Below are positions 46,001 to 58,000 of a DNA stretch of 64,000 bases, in pieces. Every line of letters starts with the position of its first letter. The stretch's first letter is position 1. The notes below the pieces were generated by a model, which was not told the DNA's origin, made no database searches, and saw nothing but the letters and a program-made list of their open reading frames with translations. A program made the translations under genes and the position numbers. Source of the DNA: Pisaster brevispinus (Eukaryota > Echinodermata > Asteroidea > Forcipulatida > Asteriidae); NCBI GenBank assembly GCA_023634235.1, contig JAMKCF010000041.1:1-64000 (forward strand), read 5' to 3'.

Positions 46001-49000
46001 TGTGCTATTTCCTGAAGGGGTACAAAGTACCTGAATTGTCCATGGATGTTAACAGTAATGTCATGACTTTATGGACTTGCATAGTACACACAATGTTGTT
46101 GGTGTTTTCGCCTTACATTAGGGTTGGTGCTTTGTGCATTTTACAATTCCAGTATGTAATGCACTTGTCTAAAAACTTCAGTCAGTATAGTATTTTTATT
46201 GATGAGTACCTTCTCCTAACACTGGTGCTATTGGCAGAGTATACATGCATTAATGCAAACTGTATCAACAACTGTGTGTATTATGACTGGTTTCTTTGAT
46301 GCAGATAGTCCTGTCTATAACAATCAGATAGATGAACAGAAGTATGCATTTGTATTTGGGGTCTATTGGTGTGGGTAATGAGGAGAGTAGATTTCCATCA
46401 GTTGGGTCATTCCGTGTCAAATCAACCAATATTCTGAAAATTTTTACACGTCACCTCTCAGATTTGGCTGAAATTCATTTCTAATGTTCATCTATGTGTA
46501 TAATGAGCATATGCCAAAATGAAAATTCCAACTCCAAGTCGTTTCAAAATTAAGGCCCCTTAAAGTGGGCGTGGCAACCCCCCTTTCAGTGAACGCGATT
46601 TGCGACAATGAATATTTTGCGTTTTGTTATGCGCTTAAACACGCCTTAAAAAAAGATACAAAGCTATAAATTGGTACCTAGGGTGACTGTCACCCAAATA
46701 GCTCAAATCTGGCCTCAAAACAAGAGTATCTCATCCCCTTTTCTCTCTACAGGCTGCTGAAAACACTAATTTCATCTGCCGAAAAAAAATATTTTCCATA
46801 TTCAGACCCCCCTCATACTCACAATTGATAGTTTGAAAAGCTTGATATTGCTATTGTATTATATCTAGGCACATGTGGCTATCCTCAATTAAGGATAGAG
46901 CCCTTATTCATTTAATAAAAAGTTTGCAAGGCTCCAAAGTTGGTTCTTGACCGAAAATATCAAAAAAACACCGACATTCTTGGTGACCTTTGACCTTGGC
47001 AACAGTTACCTACCAACATTAAACTTAGACCAATTGTAGATACAAGTCCAATCTATATCTGGACTAAATTTCGTTTTGGAGACTCATCTCCTTCATGGTT
47101 AGGCAACATTTTGAAATTGGGGTATTTTGCCAATTTTCGGTGCCACAGCAATGCATAAAGGATATGCATGTACATCATGTACACACTAAGTAATACACGT
47201 GTACATTGTCTCAAAGTGTTGTTATATGACAATTTAACCACTTTTGTTATAAAATAATGATTTAATCTGATCTTACAAAATTGTGTCTTAAAGATGGGCT
47301 ACACAATAATGTCAGATTAAATCATTATTTTATAACAATAGTGGTTAAATTGTCATTTTTACAACACTTTGGGATCAATAGTGTACACTACGCGTATGCA
47401 ATAGCTGAAAGAAACCTGCAGTAATTGTCTTTTTTATTTGTTTTTAAATATTGTTATTTTGTTCACAGTTTCTCTAAAAAAATATAACGCATGTGCTTTT
47501 GTTTGCCACCAACTCCGAGTCTTGATAGCCTCAGAACTTATATAGAGATAAAGGTTTGTGAAATCATTGATTGAAATGTCTGACAGAATTCTATTGCATG
47601 ATTTGCACGAAGCAACATCATCATTGCTGTTGTGACCTTTGACCTTTAAATTGATGGGATCTTGTTGGCGCAAGTATTTACAAGAATGAGAAAAGTGCAT
47701 GTTGTGCCGTTCGAAGCTAATTCTAGGCTAATATGTGTGAAATGCAAATGCTTAGAGAAGTTTCAACAAATATTTTAACATGAAAATTGTAGAGATCGCA
47801 TAACATGACGCGCCAACGAGATCCCATTTTTTTTTTTTTTTACTTGTGTTTTACACCCAACTGGAGGTTTAAATAAATGTTTAAATTTTTTTGGGACAAG
47901 CTTGGCGCACATTTTTGCGTTTTCTAGGAATGTACTTGTCGTTTCACGAGGGTTTTTTGGCTGAAACTTTGAAAATTTATTACTCCAAAACCGAAAGAGT
48001 CTGTAAGCTAAAATTTTGGATATATTAGTTTGGTATGAAGGTGTATCACTCTGATTTTTTAGAAGAAGATCTGAGAACCCATGAATCACACCCCCCCCTA
48101 ATTTGGTACATTCTTACAGGCAGTGACTCTTAAAGCATTAGTGTGGACAGAGGAGAGACAAGGACCATATTTTCTCTGTTTGCATTATGTGCCATACAGT
48201 GTATATACACACAACACACACCATACATTATCCGGGTTTTCCCTATATGCACAAGCTACATGTAGCGTATTGGGCCGATATGTGCAAATTGCATGCCGAA
48301 ATGTGCACATTTCACCCGGTACGAAAAAAAGAAAAAGAAAAATAATACAAAAAATAAAGAGATAGAACCATAAAGAATGCTCTTTGCACAGTAGGGCTTT
48401 TAAAACCAAGATAAACACCAAGTAGAAAACATTCCAAAGAAGCTGTTTCAATTTAGCGTGCTTCGGCCAGACATCAACAAATTTGGTTCCAGAATGGCCC
48501 CTACAAGTGTTGAAAAAACCTGGGGAGAACCCTGTACAATTATAATGTGCTGTGTGTTGTGGTTGTACCAAAATGGCTTCACATGTCATCAAGCTAAAGT
48601 CTGTACAAACGCAAACTAATTAGTTTTGCATTGAATAATGAATGGGTCACTTAAATCAATATTCAGTTGGTCATGTTGGTAGTCAATGGTTGACATGGTT
48701 GAGACAATTTGCATTGCTCCATGAGCACAACTCAAATTTATTCTGGTTGTCAATTATGTTGTATACATGTAGACCTCGCGGTTGATTAAAAAGCATTGAC
48801 TAATAGCGGTGTTAATTGCACGCGGCCAAATTCTACTAAGCTCTAAAGCATAGAACTTCCCAGCTTATAATTTCTTGCTCAGCAGGAACAGGTTACCAGC
48901 CAAAAATGTCATGTCCTAACCATTGCAACTGGTGCCCCGCTGTTTGGTTGTTTGTTTTCTGCTAAGCATTATTTTCTGCTCGAACAGCTTTATGAGAGTT

Positions 49001-52000
49001 GAGCAACTTTTCAGCTGATCAGGATCCAATTTCATGGCTCAGCTTACTGCGCTTACTGCCCATCATAGACACATGATAGAACTATCTACGTAAAAGGGTA
49101 GAATTCTGGGGTATGCAGAGCCGTAATTTGCACCCAGCTGATTTTCTCATTTTTGTTTCTTCACTGTGCCATTTAAAAACTGGTAAATACAGTATAAAGT
49201 CTTACTTTTCCTGGCGCAAATTCTGTTTTTTGTTGCTTTTTAAAAGTTTTTTTATGTCTGCAGTTGCATATCTGGTTGAAACATGTTGTAAAAATGAACA
49301 CCCTGACTACACACACACATGTACATTCAAATTGACCTTAGGTCAAGAGTTCTACACCCTCAGCCAATGAACCCAGTAGCGGACATTCACAGGTTCCCTA
49401 CATTTGTAGGTTTCCTATGGCTGGTCAGAGCATCTGTCCAAACAGTCACCAACAATCCTCAGGAAGTGGCCAAATAGGAGACAGCTGGGAAACCATGGGA
49501 AGTATATGTAGACTGCAGAGTGTTTCTGACCCTGTGAGTGTTTCAAGAAGTATGGAAAATTGTAAAATCCAGGATCTGGAACTTGTTCATTGTTTGTTAG
49601 ACGTGTTACATGTAGATGTAAAAAAATACATAAATAAAAAGAGGGCGTCCAATTTGCCACAACACATTCGGCTTGACAATATGAATATCAATTCCTGCCT
49701 TCAGCTCCCCAAAGTTATTTTCATTTAAAATGTTTTCTATTTGTAGCCCCGTACCAAGAGTGGCTTTGAACATTGTTTGGGCAAACTTCCATTAAACATT
49801 TTTTTCTTCAAACAACAATGACAGATAAAACAGGTTTTTTAAATTTGTTTTTTATGTAGGCCTTTTATCTTACATGTACGTGTAGCACATAAGGTAAAAA
49901 TGCCCTGATGTATGTATGTAATTGTGGTCGTTGCTAGCTCAGTGATCTCCCAGGACCAATTATGACAAAGTACCAACTCATGAATAATTCTTGATGATGT
50001 GCCACTGGGAGAAGAAATTGAAGTACATTATTTAGCATAAAATGCATTCAAGATTGAGTAAACGGTATCTCCAGTGTAGAAGCTGTACCACAGAGTTCAT
50101 CAAGGGTGCACACCGGTCAGAAACACACAGCTCTGTGGTGCAGTCACTCTGTGAACAATCCTTTGTCCTGTTGTAAAACACTGTGTGGACGTGTATTAGT
50201 CCACATAGTGTTTCAAGTCCCTACATTATGTGGACCTCTTTTGTTCTCAGGTCCACACTTCGGTATGTACAATGTAGCGTTAAAACACTAAGGCAGGCCA
50301 GGAATTACACGGAGGCCATGGCCTGTCTGTTGCCCTGACATGCCAGATCTTGGCATTGATGCCCCTTTAAAGGTTTCCCAATGACTTGATGATTTTCCAG
50401 CCGTCTTGCCCTTTGCAAAAAGAAAATAGTCATGTTTTGCTGAACAATATCAGTCATACTTTACTCTGTCATACTGTAAACTTTCTGGACACAGTCATTC
50501 CTTACATTACACAAGTTCATGCCCATTATTTAGTTACAGAAATTCAATCTTTTCCCCTCATAATGAAAGTGAAACACGGCTGAGGTCACTGGTTTGGTAC
50601 GGGGTCATGTCACGAGGGAATGTACGTTGTATGTAGGCCCTACCCAGTGTGAAAAATCATGATTGTACAATTTTGCAGTGACTGATGTGCAGCCAATTAT
50701 TGGTGATTGTCAAAGACCAGTGATCTGCACTTTGTGTGTGACCCCAACATAAAGTCACGAACCTGTCAAAATGAAAGCTCAATCATCGGAGTCGCTTGAA
50801 AATAGTAAAACAATAGTCACCACTGTTCACAAAACATTTGGTTACAGACTCCCCAAGATCAAAAGTACATGAAATTGTTTCACTCATTTCTAAAAAACAA
50901 TATACATTTCACTCCAAACAAGTTTTTAAGGGAAGATTTCCATTTTCCACCATGGCTATCTTTACACTATGTTATAAAGATACCCTGAGGACCAGTCACA
51001 ATTCACTCCTTGAGTGGTCCAGCTGGCTAGTTCAGTGTTGAACAGTTGAAAAGCATCCCTAAAGTATGAATTTTGGACAAGTGCAAAAGCTGACGGACCG
51101 GTGAACTGGTCCTGCTGGCTAGTCTCTGGAAAAGTTAAGGGCAAGTCATAATAATAATAATAATACAGAGTTCTTATAGAGTGCACATATCCTAGACACT
51201 GAATAAAAAAACAATCAACAATAAACAAATTAATGAGCTCTGAACAGTTCGGTCTTCAACAGTTTTTTGAATTTCATGATTGAGTCAGACTGACGGACTT
51301 CTGGAGGGAGTTAGTTCCATACAGTGTACATGTAGGTGGGGGGCCCAACATGTACTGTATAACCAAAGGCACCCTGACCAACCATTTTTATACCATGTTA
51401 TACATGTACCTTGTAAGTTTTGTGCATATCTTTGAACATTTACATGTACATGTACATCCTTTAACTTTCACAGACCAGGCAAAATATTCTTTCTACCTTG
51501 GTCTGATTTTTTTTTTTTGCCCTTGGGAAAAACCAGAAAAATTGTGATGAAATAGCCTAAAAAGTATGGTAGAGCCTACATTGTAGGTTAGCCCATCTAC
51601 TTGATAAATTGCTCTTACTTTTTCCAAGGACCAAATATCATTTGTCTTAAAAGTGTCACCTCTAAATTATTGTTCAACTTCTGAGCTCCGAGTTGGGTAG
51701 CCTACAGTGTATACGAAAATATACAGAATGTAGCAATTGATAAATGTTTTGCATGGATTGTTGAAAGATTTAATGTTCCATTTGCCTCACCATTATATGC
51801 TCACCACTCATATTATCATGGATTTAGATTGGCTCAGTGGTTTCTTTCCCTGTCTTCCACCTCTGTGGACCCCGGTTCCAATCCAACCTCAGACCGGAGC
51901 CTTGCGTGTGGAATTGGGTTTTTCAGTCCCTACCTGATTGCGAGGGTTTTCCCCATTTACATGTAGGGTTTTCCTCCTACCCCAAAAAAGTTAACATTTC

Positions 52001-55000
52001 TTCTCCTTTCCTGAATCATTATCCTGTTATTGGTGCTTGTCATGCTTGTTCTGTTGAATGTGTCATGAAATAAAATATATAAATAAATGAATAAAAGGGA
52101 CACATGTACATGTATGCAGAAATGTTGAGCGTAACACTGGAGTTTCAAGTTGTTGTCATTGTTGTTTACAAACATTACACAAAGATCAGGACGTTTGCTG
52201 CCCTTGTTTTGGGAGTGTCCACCTTTTGGGTTAACAAATTGTAAAATTTATAAGGGTTAATGTAGCCCTACAGTTGTAGGCCTACAAGTTGAGTGATTTG
52301 TACTGGTCTAAAACGCAGAACTTCAGATGGGAATTTTCCAATTTTAGGAGGCATGTCCAGTTGTCCACTATGCAGTTGAGATGCCCTCAGCCTTCCTATA
52401 ATTGTCAGATCTCGGCCCAATTTCATTGCTGTGCTTACCGCCGAATTCTTCGCTTACATGTACCTTCCATAGAATGATGTGCTTTACAGAGCGCCGTAAG
52501 TGCAGAATTCCGCGGTAAGTAGAACCCTGAAATTGGACTGTGTAGGGCCTACTGTGTATCTAGAATGTGTCACGACAATCGTAATTCAAAATGTCAAGGT
52601 CTTTGCGTTTGATGAAATTTTGATTTAATAAAAAAAAAAATCGTTGATCCCTGACTACACATGTCAAGTTAATAATAATATAGTCACATACGTATACATA
52701 CTGTACATGTATGTGACAGGTCTAAAACATGCCCCCGTTAATTTTCGGTTTTTATAAACTTCTCAGTCATTTCCTTCGTGACTAATTCTTTTGACATTTA
52801 ATTTAAAATCGAGCGCCCTCCACATCAGGTTTCCAGGCGCTCCCATAATTTCATGCCATGAAGACATCTTTAACATGTATCTCATCACCATCACAATGAA
52901 AGAGATTTACCGAACCTCAGAATAGCATATCAACCCAATATAAGAGTGTCACACAAGTATTTGTTTGTACATTATTAGATGGTGGCGTACATGTACATGT
53001 ACTGTACATGTTTATGGCGTGTACAGTATTTAAACGGAAATGGGCCTGCATAGAGAGTTACATTAGTCTTTTATCTTATCAGTGAAAATATATCCAAGGG
53101 ACATTTTGTGATGCATTTATTTATATAGCAGGAATTGCTGTTATTTTTCTTTAAGCAGGCAACAATCTTGTTGGTATCAGTTTCTGTTGTCACAAATTCA
53201 CATGACTTATACATGTAGAAGGTACATGTATACATACCTTGTGCCTTAATGTTGTTAGAAGCGCAGACTGCGCAATGAGAGCCAACATTGAATGGGAGCA
53301 TTGGCCGGGGTGGCCCAACAAGATATGGCCGGGATTGTAGATACATGTACAAGTAGCTCAGTTGGTAGAGCGCCGGCACATTAATCTGGAGGCTGCACAG
53401 GTTCAAGTCCCGCTCTTTAATTTGTTCAACCCAAAATAAAAATATTAGTAATAAAAACAATTGTTGTTATTACATATGTACACAAATGTACATGTATTGA
53501 TACATAGTATACAAAAAGTACATAAATAAACAGGATAACACAACAAGACACAAAAGAAAGAAAAAAAATAAATACACAAACCCAAGAGGTGTTCAGCTGC
53601 AGCCCAAACACAAAAAAACAACAAAAACCCCTGAATTCAACATAGAACACTTGTCATTTGGTTACTAGAGTCTGAACTATCGTCAACTCGCACTCTTTCT
53701 GAATTGAAAACACCGTAATTGAAAGGTGCGGTTTCATGAATAAATTATCTTCAGAAACATTATGTAACCACAATCAATGGACCCTTCCCATGAAAATTGC
53801 ACACCGCGCCTCCGTACTAATGCTACTTGTTTCTTTGGTACGTGTATGGCCTAAATGAGGAGACATCGCGCCTTTTTTTATGAGGCTGATGGTGGCGTGA
53901 TGCATACGCGTTTGTGTGTCTGCAGAGTGCAGAACTCATGGCGGTTGCCAACCGAGAGTGTATGTTTGCATGCGAGAATGTAGTTAGGATGGAAAAGGCT
54001 AATTGTTTCTGTACTAATTGTTAAGATCGCTTCATACTAACAGACTAATGCATGCATACTGCGTCATGATTTGATTTTTTACCTCACCTGTCAGCCTGTA
54101 CATGTAAACTGTACGTTTGTACATTTGTGTGTACATCGTGTTAGACAGTGTACTTCTTCAGACCTTGCGTCTGACCTTTTTTGTAAACATTGTGATTCGT
54201 ACGTGTATTGTGACATCACAAATTTCGGCCGATCGAGAGAAAACCATAAAGAATGCTCTGGACAGATTGCACAGTAGAGCTTTTAAAACCAAGATAAACA
54301 CCAAGTCGAAAACATTCCAAAGCGTGCTTCGGCCAAACATCAACAAATTTAGGTCCAGAATGCCCCACAGTCATGACAGTTTTGAAAACTCTTGGGGAGA
54401 ACCCTGGACACATGTCTAAAGGCCTTGTCCCATAGGGCAATTTTTTAAAGCAACTTCTACGTACATGTACATGTAACACCACTGCATGCCAAAAGGGACA
54501 CTTTGGTGGTGCAATGGATATTCTAACACTATCTTACTGTTCCAAGAAAATTATGTGGAAATTAACGTGTGAATATTTGTTCGTCTTGGAGATTGCCTGG
54601 AATTGGGGTGTCTGTAAAATGCCCCGTGTGAAATGGCCCTTAAGATCAATCTTAACTCTTTGTGAAATCAACCTTAGTTTGTTTTATTTTAACAATTGCT
54701 TGGTATCATTACGTGTTGTAGCAAAGTACAACTGCACACCATATGGTTCTGGATCTGATGCTTGTGTACAGTCTACAGATTCAAACGAAAGAAACTAGAC
54801 TCCGCGCAGGGAGAGTGTGGAGATATTGGGTTTTTTTCACATTATGGGGAGTCCTGCATGTGCGTGGAGAATGCGTAGTTGAAAATGTAGCGTACCAATG
54901 TGATTATATGTTTTTAGTGAATTAATATTTTTAGAAGATTCTATACATGTAGTATTGACCATGAATCTGGTACACTGTGAAAATAAAAAAATATAAAAAA

Positions 55001-58000
55001 CGCAACAGCTGATTTCGGTTGTTACAACACAAAGTATAGGACAATGTGTTTACATGCTGAAAATAGTGCGTAGTTTTTCACTATTTTCTCCGCACTCACA
55101 CAACGAATTTTAAGCCCAAAGTTTTTTTTAAAGATTCTATAGTATTTACGGTGAATCTGGTACTGTCAGACTGAACACCCCACCACACAAGAGTCTTGCC
55201 ACAAGAGTCTGGCCATGCTCTGACACAAAGCCTGTCAAATCCATCATAACCATATATGGCCAGAAGCAATTTACCAGTCAAGATTCAGTTTCATATCTGC
55301 AGTCAGGCTGCTAAACTAACACACAGACAAAAGTCTAAATGAATACTGTATGTAGCGTGACCATGGAGTGCTCTGATGCCAAATCCATGCCTGGGGCTGT
55401 GGGGGTTGATTATTATTGTTAAAGGTATTCTACGGGAATTGGTAAGGAGAATGAAAAAGATCATGTTTTAAGTTGTGTGACTCATTTTTTTTCATGTTTT
55501 TCTGTGAAATATTTCCCTCTGAAACGAAGTCCTACATGTACTCAAGAAAACTGTATCTTAAAACCTTAAACAAAAACGCAACAGCTTATTTTGGTTACTG
55601 CTACATGTACAACCACAATAAAGGAACAATGTGTTTACATCATGCTGAAAATTGTGCAAGGTTTTTCACTATTTTCTCCTGACTCACATAACGGATTAAA
55701 ATCCAAAATTTTCACAGATTTGTTTTCTCTCATACTTATGGTTGATCACACAAAACATGAACACCGTCTGTGACTATTTTGTCAGCTCTACCAATCCTGC
55801 ATATTGCATGGACCTTTAAATAAATGTATAGTGCATAATAAACATAAGTACCCGTATATGTACACGTTGTGCTCCATCTTTAGTGTACCTTATTTCAAAA
55901 GGTGTGCATACATGTACTATTGGTAAGATTGAAAATATGAATGTTCACACAGCTTTGCACATTCTGTATACAGTACCTCCATGATGGAGCTTATCCACGA
56001 ACATGATGAACATGGTATAAAAGATGATCATGGTTGAAAACTTCCCTTGAAGTATTTTGCCTGAAATGCTGTAATTTTTTTTGAGAAATGAGCAAAACGT
56101 CTGGCTTTGATCTCGCAAACTCCAAAAGACCTCGGTTCCAGCTGTATAAAGACATGATCCCCACTCAATCATGTCAATGTATGCTCTCCTCTTACATGTA
56201 AATGTACAGGCTTAACAGCTTTTGTGTTTGGATTTAAGTTTTACTCACATAAATCATTTGGATCGAACCCTTTGAATTGTCCCAGATTACAGAGCAGACA
56301 TGGCAGAACTTTAAAAAGAAAACCAGTGTCTGGTTTCTACATTTGTGTATGCTCATGAAAATGTTGATACATGTAGTTTTGAACAGCCCCTTGTACAATG
56401 TACGTAAGACCTTATCAAGACTTTCATAGAGGTTTACCATGTACACGGTGGCAACAGTTGTGCACATTTATAAGATTGCAATCGGCAATCAGCCAGGGAT
56501 TCAAATGTTTTATTCAGGCATGTAATTTCTCAGGATTTTTCTCAAAATCTCTTAGAGCCTTTAATTTTTCTTGGAAGAAGTGACAGTCACCAAAGGTAAA
56601 AAGAAATAGTCCACATTGTGTCCAAACCTATACAAAGTTCAGGCTTGGAATTACATGCAGCAGGCCTCAAACTTCATCATTTTTAGGGCAAGGCCACTTT
56701 GGCCTTGGAGCAAGCCAAATTTTGGAGGGCATCAAGGCCATTAGATTGGGCACCAAGGCCAAAAATGAAATTTAAAAAAAAGGCACGAAGGCCATTAATA
56801 AACTATTGTAAATCAAAATAACACCATAGTGCATTAGTTACCCTGAGAAAGTTTAATACACAAAATGTAAACAATATATATTTGAAAAATTGGCCAGGGG
56901 TTTACCTATGGGTGGTTAACCCGATGAAACAATTTGAATGAACAAAATATTGATAAATCATATCTTATTCATAAACACACCGTAAAACTGTAAGCCACCA
57001 GAAGTCAACACACTTTCCAGGTTTAAAAGAACACAAGACCCACTCCTATGAGTCGCAAAACCAAGTCACAAAACGACAAAGACACCGCATGCGCTCGGTT
57101 TGTCTTTTGAGTGAAGCAAGAGTAATACAAACTAAAACAATTGTATAACAAACTGTAGAGGATTAACCACAAAGACACCTCGCATGGCACTTTTCTTTTG
57201 AGTAGGGCAAGAGTGTTACAAACTAAAACAATTGTATAACAAACTGTAGAGGATTAAGATAAGAGTAATTGGGTGTCAATAGGAGTGTCAATCATTCTCC
57301 CAGGTGAGGCCTGGATAGTGTCTGGGCTACATTAAATAAAGAAAAGGATCTCCAACTGTCGGCTTCGTGTTTGTAGAAAAGTTTGTTTTTTCGTAATCAT
57401 TGACATTAAACTGGGTAAAAGGTTTCCATAAAATCGCGGCAGCTGGTGCTTCTGGACAACACTGAAATGTATTTAACTTCTATTAAAAAGGGCACGACGG
57501 CCAACGGGAATTAAGGGCACGGCAATTATGGCTTTGAAGAAGGTAATTTTTGGAGGGGCACCACGGCCAGTTACAATGGTTACAAATGGCGTGGCCGCCG
57601 TGAAATTTGAGGCCTGATGCAGGTGATGGAGGCCATGGCATCTGTCATGTTTGTTGCCCCGCTTGTCTTGGCCTTGGTGACCCTTCAAAAGTTTCCCATA
57701 GACAAGATTTTTCATTGAAAGTGCCCTTTGCAAAACAAAAAAGGCCTTAAGTGCCCTGTCAAATTTTGTCAAAGATGAAATTCCAGGCCAGGTACTTTTC
57801 TATTTCTACTTCTGCACAGAGTCTGTAAAACTTGTGAAGTTTAATTACTAGCCTCTGGGAGGTTTTTGGCCTAGAATAAGGGGGGAACCCATGCCCACCA
57901 GCAATTTTCAGGAGTTTTCACATTTTGTTGTGCGCCCGAAAGACATGGAAGAAGGTCGGAAAGCTGTACAACCTTTTTGGGGGCACACAAAGTACAATTT

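Larger units (their letters stand above)
44721..48129. mobile_element. 3.4 kb element with TTAA duplications and very long inverted repeats
   Basis: Begins GAGTCACTGCCTGTAAGAAT and ends with the exact inverse, flanked by TTAA (44717-44720, 48130-48133). The left arm runs to about 46001 (1.28 kb) and the right from about 47408 (0.72 kb). The right arm lacks two internal segments found in the left (about 45051-45350 and 45500-45757). The arms hold repeated modules with GGGATCTCGTTGGCGC and AGGTCAAAGGTCA. The 1.4 kb centre has a 99-codon frame at 46000-46299 and no transposase that I recognise. TTAA use fits piggyBac or Kolobok; the assignment is open. Lies in ASAP intron 2. Confidence 0.88.

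Noticed and set aside
46000..46299. Transposase gene in the centre of the 3.4 kb element
   Set aside because: Only 99 codons, hydrophobic and without catalytic motifs that I recognise; mentioned only as an open frame.
53345..53445. Functional tRNA gene
   Set aside because: A and B boxes are present, but the anticodon stem is poorly paired, position 33 is not T, and related degenerate copies exist at 17346, 23742 and 43200; it is a SINE head.
54117..54419. 100-codon ORF with a basic, protein-like translation
   Set aside because: It lies in the family H repeat; the other two copies do not keep the frame.
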